From Lentisphaeria bacterium (GTDB lineage Bacteria > Verrucomicrobiota > Lentisphaeria > Oligosphaerales > Oligosphaeraceae), in the NCBI GenBank assembly GCA_016303095.1, contig JAEDMH010000057.1, positions 1 through 13,639 on the forward strand: a stretch of 13,639 nt of DNA, read 5' to 3'. Every line of letters starts with the position of its first letter. Within the stretch, counting starts at the first letter, position 1. The position numbers were made by a program, and so were the translations under genes. The notes under the pieces are model-generated. The model saw nothing but the letters and a program-made list of their open reading frames with translations, was not told the origin of the DNA and did not search any database. Positions 7,176-13,639 of the stretch are shown here, piece by piece.

Positions 7176-7245
7176 CCAGGCTTCTCTCCGGGGGGCTCCC
7201 TCCGGGAGAGAGGCCTGGGAGAATCTCCCCCGCCCTTCATTTTTT
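7176..7245 (+). terminator. Hairpin after the surface-repeat gene, probable terminator
   Basis: An inverted repeat of about 15 bp with one G-T pair (arms starting CCAGGCTTCTCTCC and ending GGAGAGAGGCCTGG, 7176-7218) begins 8 nt after the stop codon. A second small hairpin (GGGAG-AAT-CTCCC, 7217-7229) abuts it, and a run of six T lies at 7240-7245. The T run is not directly next to either stem, so efficiency is uncertain. Confidence 0.5.
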
Positions 7246-7275
7246 CCCATTCCCTGCCACGTTGCGATTTTCACC

Positions 7276-8274
7276 ATGTCTGAATGGATGGCCAGCGCCA
7301 CTTTGATTCCCGTGCACAAGACCCACGAGGTCGCTCTTTACCGCATCTCCCATGAGGGGCAGGTGGATGCCTACATCGCCTCTACGCCGGAAAGCCGTGC
7401 CATCTGCAATGATCCCTGCGTCGCCGGATACGACTACACCCGCCGTCTTCGCCAGGCCTGCTGCAGTGTTCTGCGCACCCGTCCCCTGGAACTCCAGGAG
7501 AAGGAGACGGTGGTGGTGAACATTCTCCGGGGGGGCTTGAACTATGGACTGCGAGACGCCCTGGCGGAGGCCTATGGCTGGAACGAGCATACCACCTGCT
7601 TCATCAGCGCCCAGCGTGCCCGGAACTCCGCAGATTCCGAGGACTGGCACATCACGGAGAACGACTATGCCAAGGTCTATTTTCCGGAGCAGGCCACCTT
7701 GGTCATCGGGGATGTGGTGGCGACGGGAACCAGCTTGCGCTACGCTCTCCAGGAACTGTTGCGCAGCGCCTTGGAGCAGCGGGTGCGCCTCCGCTCCATT
7801 CTCTTCTTCACCTTCGGCGGCGTGAAGGCCCTGGAGATCCTGGAGGACATTGACCGCCAGTGCCGGGAGCTCTTCGTGGGCTACGTCAGAACCGCCTTGA
7901 TTTACTTCGAGGGCTGCTTCACCTGCGCCCAGGCGGATACCCCCTTGTCTGTCCGCCTGACGGGGACGGATCTTCTGCGCTGGCATTCCCTCATGGCCCC
8001 GGAATTTGTGGAATCCCAGTATGAGGATCCCGCCTATCCCCTGGAACGTTGCACCATCTACGATGCCGGCTCCCGGGCCTTCTGGCTGAAGGACTACGTG
8101 GAGGACGTCATCGGCTACTGGCGCCAGAATCTCCAGTTTGCCGAGCATGGGATGACCTTTTCCCATCTGCTGGCGGAGCGCTTCCCCTCCCTGGATGCCG
8201 GACGCTTTCCCGAGGACACCGACTTGAAGAAACTCTCCCTCCGGCAGTTGGAAAAAATGGAGAAGATGCTTTAG
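7276..8274 (+). CDS. Type I phosphoribosyltransferase-like protein with C-terminal extension
   Basis: This is a 332-residue protein with the type I PRTase signature TLVIGDVVATGTS, whose PRPP loop starts at D146 (D-V-V-A-T-G-T-S). The usual pair of acidic residues is reduced to Gly-Asp. An earlier segment, NILRGGLNYG (82-91), resembles the ILRAGLG loop of uracil phosphoribosyltransferase. The protein is about 120 residues longer than UPRT. The C-terminal region, after about residue 215, is rich in aromatic residues (TIYDAGSRAFWLKDYVEDVIGYW) and I cannot assign it. The substrate could be uracil, another pyrimidine or something different; codB downstream makes pyrimidine salvage plausible but a strong terminator separates the two. 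The ATG at 7276 has no Shine-Dalgarno sequence. Confident as PRTase fold, not as to reaction. Confidence 0.65.
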   Translation: MSEWMASATLIPVHKTHEVALYRISHEGQVDAYIASTPESRAICNDPCVAGYDYTRRLRQACCSVLRTRPLELQEKETVVVNILRGGLNYGLRDALAEAYGWNEHTTCFISAQRARNSADSEDWHITENDYAKVYFPEQATLVIGDVVATGTSLRYALQELLRSALEQRVRLRSILFFTFGGVKALEILEDIDRQCRELFVGYVRTALIYFEGCFTCAQADTPLSVRLTGTDLLRWHSLMAPEFVESQYEDPAYPLERCTIYDAGSRAFWLKDYVEDVIGYWRQNLQFAEHGMTFSHLLAERFPSLDAGRFPEDTDLKKLSLRQLEKMEKML

Positions 8275-8291
8275 CCCCCTTCTCCTCCCCT

Positions 8292-8323
8292 AAAATCCGA
8301 GATGGCGAATCTCGGATTTTTTT
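8292..8323 (+). terminator. Strong rho-independent terminator
   Basis: A perfect 12-bp stem (AAAATCCGAGAT with ATCTCGGATTTT) encloses the 5-nt loop GGCGA and runs into seven T (8317-8323). It begins 17 nt after the PRTase-like stop codon. The A-rich left flank would also allow some function on the other strand, but no gene approaches from that side. Confidence 0.92.
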
Positions 8324-8329
8324 GTGTGC

Positions 8330-8420
8330 CGGAAGCTTTTCTTGCGAGAGGGGCTTCCGCGCCTATGCCCCGACCCTCTTCCCGTGCTTTGCGGGATCCC
8401 ATTCCCTTTCCTCCGGGAAA
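8330..8420 (+). promoter_or_regulatory. Hairpin-rich region upstream of codB, possible structured leader
   Basis: Three inverted repeats follow one another in the 200-bp gap before codB. At 8330-8359 a 13-bp stem (10 Watson-Crick pairs, 3 G-U) has a TGCG loop. At 8380-8396 a 5-bp stem TCCCG/CGGGA encloses 7 nt. At 8407-8420 TTTCC/GGAAA encloses TCCG. None is followed by a T run. I do not recognise a known riboswitch. If the codB promoter lies between 8323 and 8330 the region would be its 5' leader, but no promoter is clear. Confidence 0.3.
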
Positions 8421-8460
8421 ACACCAGTAGCCCCCCTCACCCCCCCCAGTAGAAACACAC

Positions 8461-8465
8461 AGGAG
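8461..8465 (+). promoter_or_regulatory. Ribosome-binding site of codB
   Basis: AGGAG lies 10 nt upstream of the ATG at 8476. It fixes the start and is one of only two convincing Shine-Dalgarno sequences in the window. Confidence 0.75.
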
Positions 8466-8475
8466 AACAATCCAG

Positions 8476-9816
8476 ATGGACAAGAATGCAGGGCATGTCA
8501 GCGGCGACTTTGAGCAAGGCGCCGTCAATGCGGAAAGTCGGAAAGGCTTCCTTTCCATGATGATGGTGATGCTGGGCTTCACCTTTTTCTCCGCTTCCAT
8601 GTGGGCGGGCGGCACCCTGGGCAAGGGCATGGATTTCACCGGATTCCTCTGGGCCGTCATGGCCGGAAACCTGATTTTGGGAGCCTATTGCGGCGCCCTG
8701 GCCTTCATTGCCGCCCGCACGGGGAATTCCATCCACATTCTCTGCCGTTACTCCTTTGGAAAGAAGGGCTCTTATCTGCCTAGCTTCCTTCTGGGAATCA
8801 CCCAGGTGGGCTGGTTTGGCGTGGGCGTGGCCATGTTTTCCATCCCCGTCCAGAAGTGGCTCCAGAGCATGGGCTACGAATGGGCCTACTCCACCGCCGC
8901 TCTCTGGTATATCACCCTGGTGGCCGGTCTCCTGATGACCTCGACGGCCTATTTCGGCATCAAGAGCCTCACCATCCTCTCCTATGTGGCGGTGCCCGCC
9001 ATCATCATCCTGGGCCTTTATTCCACGGTGCGAGCCCTGACCACCGGTTTCCCGGAGGGCGGGGAGACGTTGCGCTCGGGATGGGAGGTGATGACCACCT
9101 TCAAGCCCGCCCCCGACGCCCTGATCGGCGCCTCCGCGGCCATTGCCATCTCCGTGGGCTCCTTCATCTCCGGCGGCTCCTGCACCCCCGACTTTGTCCG
9201 CTTCTCCAAAAACGCCAAGATTGCGGTGGTCACCACGGTGATCGCCTTCTTCCTGGGAAACTCCCTGATGTTCTTCTTCGGCGCTGTGGGCACCATGACC
9301 TATCAGGTGAACGACATTTCCGAGGTGCTCTTCAAGCAGGGACTGCTTCTGTGGGCCATCATCGCCTTGGGCTTGAACATCTGGACCACCAATGACAACG
9401 CCATCTACACCTCCGGGCTGGGATTCTCCAACATCACCGGCATTCCCAAGCGGTTCACCGTCCTGTTCAACGGCATCCTGGGCACCCTGGCGGCCCTCTG
9501 GCTCTACAACAACTTCTGCGGCTATCTGAACATCCTGAATGTCTTCCTTCCTCCCGTGGGCGCCGTGGTCATCGCCGACTATTTCCTGCGCCGTCGGATG
9601 CGCTATCTCTCCCCGGAAGAGGAGAAGTTCTGCCAAGTGAATTGGGTGGCCATTGTGGCCTGGGCCGTGGGCTCTGTGGTGGCCTTCCAGGATTACGGCA
9701 TCAAGGCCATCAATGGCATGGTGGCCGCCGCCGTGACCTACCTGGTCCTGGGCGCCTTCCGGGAGCACTTTCAGGATACCCGCCGGATTCGGGAAATCCT
9801 GGAGAACCGGAAGTAG
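8476..9816 (+). CDS. codB: Cytosine permease, NCS1 family
   Basis: This is a 446-residue integral membrane transporter of the nucleobase:cation symporter-1 family. It imports cytosine, probably with a cation. The N-terminus tracks E. coli CodB closely: SRKGFLSM, then MLGFTFFSASMWAGGTLG (about residues 33-50), and later GITQVGWFGVGVAMFSIP. Many Gly-rich hydrophobic segments fit about 12 membrane spans. The C-terminal part keeps NDNAIYTSGLGFSNITG, which corresponds to the conserved region around the later helices. E. coli pairs codB with codA (cytosine deaminase), which is not in this window. The gene stands alone between two terminators, with a long upstream region that may be regulatory. A related purine or allantoin permease of the same family is the alternative, but the match is best to CodB. 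Confidence 0.92.
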   Translation: MDKNAGHVSGDFEQGAVNAESRKGFLSMMMVMLGFTFFSASMWAGGTLGKGMDFTGFLWAVMAGNLILGAYCGALAFIAARTGNSIHILCRYSFGKKGSYLPSFLLGITQVGWFGVGVAMFSIPVQKWLQSMGYEWAYSTAALWYITLVAGLLMTSTAYFGIKSLTILSYVAVPAIIILGLYSTVRALTTGFPEGGETLRSGWEVMTTFKPAPDALIGASAAIAISVGSFISGGSCTPDFVRFSKNAKIAVVTTVIAFFLGNSLMFFFGAVGTMTYQVNDISEVLFKQGLLLWAIIALGLNIWTTNDNAIYTSGLGFSNITGIPKRFTVLFNGILGTLAALWLYNNFCGYLNILNVFLPPVGAVVIADYFLRRRMRYLSPEEEKFCQVNWVAIVAWAVGSVVAFQDYGIKAINGMVAAAVTYLVLGAFREHFQDTRRIREILENRK

Positions 9817-9835
9817 ACGCCCGGCGCCTTCCGGG

Positions 9836-9880
9836 ATGCCCTTTGCCCCCTTAGGGCAGGGGGCATTTCCCCTTGTTTTT
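9836..9880 (+). terminator. Rho-independent terminator after codB
   Basis: ATGCCCTTTGCCC pairs with GGGCAGGGGGCAT (13 bp including two G-U pairs) around the loop CCTTA at 9836-9866. TTT follows directly and a TTGTTTTT stretch lies at 9873-9880. It starts 20 nt after the codB stop. Confidence 0.75.
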
Positions 9881-9921
9881 CTTCCTTGCCTTCCCCGTGA
9901 AAAAAATCTCCTGACTCGACT

Positions 9922-11187
9922 ATGATCAAAAAGACTCCCCAGACCATCGTTCTCCTCAACTTTGGCTGCCCGGAAATCCAGCAGTTGGCCCGTGCCATCC
10001 GCTCCCGCCACATCTACACCATGGTCATGCCCTGGACCACGCCTGTTGCCCGGGTGATGCAAGAGGAGCCTGTGGGGCTTCTGCTCTGCCGGGATCCCCG
10101 GGCCAAGGAACATCCCCAGGAGAAGGAGGCCTTCCAAAAGCTGGGCGTGCCCACCCTCTGTCTGGAGGAGGAGTCCTGGCAGGAGGAGGCTGTCCTGGCT
10201 TTCTGCCGTCAGGAGTGCGGTTGCCAAGGCTTGTGGCGGATGGAGACCTTCCTGGAGGAGGCCATTCAGGAAGTGCGTCAGCAGGTAGGGGAGAAGAAGG
10301 TGGTTCTGGGCCTGTCCGGGGGCGTGGATTCTTCCGTGACGGCGGCCCTCATCCACCGGGCCATTGGGAAGCAGCTCACCTGCGTCTTCGTGAACCATGG
10401 GCTGCTGCGCCTGGGGGAACCGGAGCAGGTTCAGCAAATCTTCCGGGATGCCTTTGACATGAATCTGGTCTACGTGGATGCCTCCGACCGCTTCCTCGAC
10501 AAGCTGGCCGGGGTGACGGAGCCGGAACGGAAGCGGAAGATCATCGGGGCCGAATTCATCGAGGTCTTCGCGGAGGCCGCCGCCAAGGTGGACGCCCCCT
10601 TCTTGGGGCAGGGCTCCATCTATCCCGATTTCCTGGAGAGCATTCCCCTGGACGGCGATCCCAAGGGAGTCATCAAGAGCCACCACAATGTGGGCGGTCT
10701 GCCGGAAACCATGAAGTTCCAGCTGGTGGAACCCCTGGCTCGTCTCTTCAAGGACGAAGTGCGTGAGGTGGGACGCCTTCTGGGCTTGCCGGAGGTGATG
10801 ATTGAGCGCCAGCCCTTCCCCGGCCCCTCTCTGGGCGTGCGTTGCGTGGGGGAGGTGCGCCGGGAGTATCTCCGGATGCTCCGGGAAGCGGATGCCATCT
10901 TCACGGAGGAGCTCCGGGCCTCCGGCTGGTACGCCAAGACTTGGCAGGCTTTCGCCGCCTTCTTGCCGGTGAAGTCCGTGGGGATGCACGAGGGCCAGCG
11001 CCGCTATGGTTACACCATCGCCCTGCGGGCCATCCAGACCCGGGATGCGGTTACCGCCCAGGTGGTTCATCTTCCCTGGGAGCTCCTGGAGAAGGTGGCT
11101 TGCCGCATTCCCCAGGAAGTGGAGGGGATTTCCCGGGTGGTGTTCGATTGCACGCCCAAACCCCCTGCCACCATTGAATGGGAGTAG
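9922..11187 (+). CDS. guaA: GMP synthase with a reduced, catalytically incomplete glutaminase domain
   Basis: GuaA converts XMP, ATP and an ammonia donor to GMP. The ATP-pyrophosphatase and dimerisation domains are complete: PP-loop S132-G-G-V-D-S-S138, then VFVNHGLLRLGE, KRKIIG, IKSHHNVGGLP, PFPGPSLGVR and the terminal KPPATIEWE. The N-terminal amidotransferase domain is only about 100 residues instead of nearly 200. It starts like the family (TIVLLNFGCPEIQQLARAIR) and can be followed to LGVPTLCL, where normal enzymes have the GICYG nucleophile elbow. That elbow reads CLEEES here, the SGGP oxyanion segment reads CRDP, and the part carrying the His-Glu pair is gone. The frame then rejoins normal sequence at ECGCQGLW (near residue 98). 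The total is 421 residues against about 515-525. Free ammonia or a separate glutaminase would have to supply nitrogen. The ATG at 9922 has no Shine-Dalgarno sequence. Confidence 0.93.
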   Translation: MIKKTPQTIVLLNFGCPEIQQLARAIRSRHIYTMVMPWTTPVARVMQEEPVGLLLCRDPRAKEHPQEKEAFQKLGVPTLCLEEESWQEEAVLAFCRQECGCQGLWRMETFLEEAIQEVRQQVGEKKVVLGLSGGVDSSVTAALIHRAIGKQLTCVFVNHGLLRLGEPEQVQQIFRDAFDMNLVYVDASDRFLDKLAGVTEPERKRKIIGAEFIEVFAEAAAKVDAPFLGQGSIYPDFLESIPLDGDPKGVIKSHHNVGGLPETMKFQLVEPLARLFKDEVREVGRLLGLPEVMIERQPFPGPSLGVRCVGEVRREYLRMLREADAIFTEELRASGWYAKTWQAFAAFLPVKSVGMHEGQRRYGYTIALRAIQTRDAVTAQVVHLPWELLEKVACRIPQEVEGISRVVFDCTPKPPATIEWE

Positions 11188-11262
11188 ATTGGCGGGCGTT
11201 TCTCCCTTGAAAGGCTCCCGGGAAGTCCCTCTCCCCTCTCCCCGGGGGCCTGGCCTTGTACC

Positions 11263-11922
11263 ATGATCCATTTTTTCGCCGACCAGCACTACGGGGCCCG
11301 TCCCGGTGCCCGCCTCCACCAGCGTCTTTCTCCTTCCTGGCGTGGCCGCGTCCTTCTCCATGAGGAGGAATGGGACGTTCTGGAGGGGGGGCGCTGGCAG
11401 GGGGATTGCGAGTTGCTGGTGTTGAACATGATTGGCGGTTCCTGTGGCCAGCCCCATCCCGGGGAGGGGGCGTCCCGAGCGGTTCGCGCCTGGTGCGAGA
11501 GAGGGGGGAATCTCCTCCTGCTTCACGGAGGAAGCGCCGCGTTCTGGCAGTGGCCTTGGTGGCGCCAAGCCATGGCCATGCGCTGGGTGCGCCCGGAGGA
11601 TCCTGACGGAGCCCCCCCCAGCTTTCATCCGGTGCATCCCTATCAGGTGAGACGCACCGGAAGTTCCCATCCTCTGGTTTCCCGACTCCGGGACATGGAG
11701 TTGCCCCAGGATGAAATCTATGCGGGGCTGGCCTGTGCCCCCTCCCTGGAGGTGCTGATGGAGAGCCGGGTGCCGGAAGGTTGTTTTCCTCAATGTGCCG
11801 TGGCCCCTACTCCCTGGGGCGGAATCCAATTGCATTTCCTTCCCGGCCACCAGCCGGAGGCCTTCCAAGTCCCCCCCTTGGTGGAAAATGTGGAACGTTG
11901 CATGGAGTATCTCCTGGTATGA
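11263..11922 (+). CDS. ThuA-like protein (trehalose-utilisation / class I glutaminase-like fold)
   Basis: This is a 219-residue soluble protein. The segment ELLVLNMIGGSC, then AVRAWCERGGNLLLLHGGSAAF (split here: RGGNLLLLHGG near residues 79-89), followed by SSHPLVSRL, LPQDEIYAGL, WGGIQLHFLPGH and a closing ENVERCMEYLLV, follows the layout of the ThuA family. Those proteins often carry a GGGLVGIH-like strand, a HPL segment, a D-E-[IL]-Y segment and a late GH. ThuA proteins occur with sugar oxidoreductases and their reaction is mostly unknown. No signal peptide is seen. The ATG at 11263 lies 75 bp after guaA without a clear terminator between. The stop overlaps the next gene by ATGA. The family call is moderate and no catalytic residues can be assigned. 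Confidence 0.6.
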   Translation: MIHFFADQHYGARPGARLHQRLSPSWRGRVLLHEEEWDVLEGGRWQGDCELLVLNMIGGSCGQPHPGEGASRAVRAWCERGGNLLLLHGGSAAFWQWPWWRQAMAMRWVRPEDPDGAPPSFHPVHPYQVRRTGSSHPLVSRLRDMELPQDEIYAGLACAPSLEVLMESRVPEGCFPQCAVAPTPWGGIQLHFLPGHQPEAFQVPPLVENVERCMEYLLV

Positions 11923-12902
11923 ACGGAATTTTTCTCAGCGACCATCCCGGGGAGATCTTTCGTGTCTTCCCAGAGGAGCTTCGGGGCCGCATGGCTTCCG
12001 CCCTGTCCTTCCTGTCCCCGGAGCCCTTGACGGGGGAGGAACTCTTGTTCCATCCCTTGCGGAGGGAGGTGGAGGTCATTTTCTCCACTTGGGGAATGCC
12101 GCGGCTGACCAGGGAGCAGTGGGGGGAGCTGCCCCGGTTGAAGGCCGTGTTCTATGCCGCCGGCGCCGTCAGCGCCTTTGCCCGTCCTCTCCTGGAACGG
12201 GGCATTCTCCTCTCCAGCGCTTGGCGCGCCAATGCCGTTCCTGTGGCCGAGTTCGTCTTGGCCCAGATCATCCTCTCTTTGAAGCACTACTTCCAGGATT
12301 CAGCGACCTTTCGGAGTCCCCGGGGATTCCATCAGGTGCCTCCCGGACCCGGCGCCTACGGGGAGACCGTGGGACTCCTGGGAGACGGTGCCGTGGCAAC
12401 CTATCTGGATGGCCTGCTGAAAAAAACGCTCTCCGTGCAATTGAGGCACGTGCCAACCTGCCAGGCCCAGGATCAAAAGTCTCTCCTCCGACTCTTTCAA
12501 ACCTCCTATGTGGTGAGCAATCACCTGCCCGATCGCCCAGATCTGGAACATCTCCTGGGGGAGGAACTCTTTCTCGCCATGAGACCCGGAGCTACTTTCA
12601 TCAACACGGGACGCGGCGCCCAGGTGGACGAGGCGGGGCTGGCCCGGGCTTTGGAAAAACGCCCGGATTTGACCGCTCTCCTGGATGTCACCTACCCCGA
12701 ACCTCCCCCGGAAAACTCTCCTCTGTATCGGCTTCCCAATGTCCGGCTGTCCAGCCATCTGGCTGGCTCCCTGGGGCAGGAGACCCAGCGCCTGGGGGAG
12801 ACCGCATTCCAGGAGTATCAACGCTTTCGCCAGGGACTCCCCTTGGAACACGGTATCTCCCTGGAGGCAATCGCCCCCTTTGAGGGAAAAACACGCGCTT
12901 GA
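11919..12902 (+). CDS. D-isomer-specific 2-hydroxyacid dehydrogenase homologue
   Basis: This is a 327-residue homologue of NAD-dependent D-2-hydroxyacid dehydrogenases, enzymes that interconvert 2-oxoacids and D-2-hydroxyacids. The catalytic trio is present: R232 in INTGRG, E261 in TYPEPP and H280 in SSHLAG. The sequence before the dinucleotide fold, AWRANAVPVAEFVLAQIILSL split as NAVPVAEFVLAQ, is typical. The glycine motif is altered: GLLGDGAVA (G155-D-G157-A-V-A160) has Ala where the third Gly of GxGxxG normally stands. The segment after it is also weakly conserved. The start overlaps the ThuA-like stop as ATGA, so the two are translationally coupled. The substrate is unknown; a sugar-acid or inositol-type substrate is possible given the neighbours but is not shown. 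Confidence 0.8.
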   Translation: MNGIFLSDHPGEIFRVFPEELRGRMASALSFLSPEPLTGEELLFHPLRREVEVIFSTWGMPRLTREQWGELPRLKAVFYAAGAVSAFARPLLERGILLSSAWRANAVPVAEFVLAQIILSLKHYFQDSATFRSPRGFHQVPPGPGAYGETVGLLGDGAVATYLDGLLKKTLSVQLRHVPTCQAQDQKSLLRLFQTSYVVSNHLPDRPDLEHLLGEELFLAMRPGATFINTGRGAQVDEAGLARALEKRPDLTALLDVTYPEPPPENSPLYRLPNVRLSSHLAGSLGQETQRLGETAFQEYQRFRQGLPLEHGISLEAIAPFEGKTRA

Positions 12903-12927
12903 GCCATGCCGGGTTTCTTGTTTTGCC

Positions 12928-13596
12928 ATGGAAAGAATTGTCCTCTTGAGCTTTGATGACGGGGTGGTGAATCAACGCCACTTTGTGGCCCCGCTTTTGC
13001 AGAAATTGGGCTTCGGCGCCACCTTCTTCCCCTGCCGTTGGAATCGGGAATGGCGGGAAAAGCATCCCGGGGCGCTAATGGACAAGAATGCTCTGCGGGA
13101 ATTATGGGAGATGGGATTCGAGGTGGGAAACCACACCTGGGGACATAGCCAGGCCGAACGGGTGTCCACAGAGGAGTTCATGGCGGATGCGGCGCGCATG
13201 GAGGAGTATCTCCAAGAGGCAGGCCTGCCGGCTCCCCGCACGTTTGCCTACCCCTGCGGAACCTTCACCCCCCAGGTGGTGGAGGCCCTGAAAAATCGGG
13301 GGTATCGCTGCGCCAGAAGCGTGGAAAATGCCCCCTTCCATCCCCAGGACGGAGATTGGATGCGATTCCCCGCCGCCTGCATCCATGACCAAACCCCAGG
13401 ATTGCTCCGCGCCATGCTGGAACAATGCACTCACCAAAAACCCGTGGCCATCCTCTATCACGGAGTGCCGGAAATCGCCCACCCCTGGGTCAACCGAAAT
13501 CCCCAGGGCTTCCAGGAGGATATGGAAACGCTAAAACAGGAAGGCATCTCCGTTCTCTCCTTCCAGCAGTACCAGGACCGGATGAACATAAACTAA
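12928..13596 (+). CDS. NodB-type polysaccharide deacetylase family protein
   Basis: This is a 222-residue protein consisting of little more than one NodB-homology domain. Motif 1 is LSFDDG (D10 and D11, the catalytic base and a metal ligand). Motif 2 is NHTWGHS with metal-binding H69 and H73. Motif 3 is R104-TFAYPCG, and the late His motif is ILYHGV with H178. All ligands for a metal-dependent de-N-acetylase are there, so it should be active on an N-acetylated or similar carbohydrate. There is no signal peptide or membrane anchor, so it probably acts in the cytoplasm. I chose the ATG at 12928 because it begins directly before the first domain strand. The open frame upstream overlaps the dehydrogenase out of phase. 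It follows the dehydrogenase by 25 bp and probably shares its transcript. The stop is TAA, and nothing recognisable follows to the window end. Confidence 0.85.
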   Translation: MERIVLLSFDDGVVNQRHFVAPLLQKLGFGATFFPCRWNREWREKHPGALMDKNALRELWEMGFEVGNHTWGHSQAERVSTEEFMADAARMEEYLQEAGLPAPRTFAYPCGTFTPQVVEALKNRGYRCARSVENAPFHPQDGDWMRFPAACIHDQTPGLLRAMLEQCTHQKPVAILYHGVPEIAHPWVNRNPQGFQEDMETLKQEGISVLSFQQYQDRMNIN

Positions 13597-13639
13597 TCCG
13601 TAATCACCTTTGACCTATTTCTGGATATCTAGAGATCTA

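Noticed and set aside
9897..9926. GTGAAA and TATGAT as a promoter for guaA
   Set aside because: The -10 hexamer overlaps the start codon, so transcription would begin inside the gene and no suitable internal start follows.
11206..11245. Inverted repeat between guaA and the ThuA-like gene as a terminator
   Set aside because: The arms (GCTCCCGGG and CCCGGGGGC) are short, the loop is about 18 nt and no T run follows.
8437..11868. Very long stop-free frame (1143 codons) on the minus strand opposite codB, guaA and the ThuA-like gene
   Set aside because: Its translation is rich in His, Gly and Pro with no domain motifs, it has no ribosome-binding site, and it crosses two terminators and four real genes. 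It is an antisense shadow.
13597..13639. Terminator or attachment site after the deacetylase gene
   Set aside because: Only 43 bases remain. They hold short palindromic bits such as TCTAGA but no stem with a T run and no recognisable site.

Overview
The window looks like chromosome from a GC-rich Gram-negative bacterium. It carries the first genes of a division and cell-wall (dcw) cluster, metabolic and nucleotide-salvage genes, and a degraded insertion-sequence remnant at the left edge. Three things would fit a PVC-group bacterium, perhaps Lentisphaerota: the glycine-rich surface-repeat protein, the sugar-acid and ThuA-type genes, and the scarcity of Shine-Dalgarno sequences. That placement is an inference from style, not proof.

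Layout. Positions 1-402 hold a frameshifted, 3'-truncated IS4-type transposase fused to the 3' end of an unrelated gene (403-666). Positions 676-6168 form a minus-strand block transcribed right to left: mraZ, rsmH, an ftsL-like gene, ftsI (division-type class B PBP), then a tagaturonate reductase gene (uxaB). mraZ and rsmH overlap by ATGA and the other gaps are short. Upstream of mraZ are five GGG-centred MraZ-type boxes at exact 10-bp spacing, just downstream of a good sigma-70-like promoter. From 6521 everything reads rightward: an exported protein with about ten 14-16-residue repeats; a phosphoribosyltransferase-like protein; a CodB-like cytosine permease with a hairpin-rich leader; a GMP synthase whose glutaminase domain is reduced to about half and lacks its catalytic elbow; then a compact unit of a ThuA-like protein, a D-2-hydroxyacid dehydrogenase homologue (ATGA overlap) and a small NodB-type polysaccharide deacetylase. 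Probable intrinsic terminators follow the surface protein, the phosphoribosyltransferase and codB, so these are probably separate transcripts.

How it fits together. The minus-strand genes start septal peptidoglycan synthesis: MraZ regulator, RsmH 16S rRNA methyltransferase, FtsL scaffold, FtsI transpeptidase. The expected next genes (murE, murF, mraY and so on) are absent and a hexuronate-catabolism gene sits there instead. The plus-strand middle is nucleobase-themed: a PRTase-like protein, cytosine uptake and GMP synthesis. The right end is probably a small carbohydrate-related operon of unknown substrate.

I see no defence system, CRISPR array, rRNA or tRNA. The most unusual element is the GMP synthase with a collapsed glutamine amidotransferase domain. 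The most clearly readable regulatory element is the MraZ box array.
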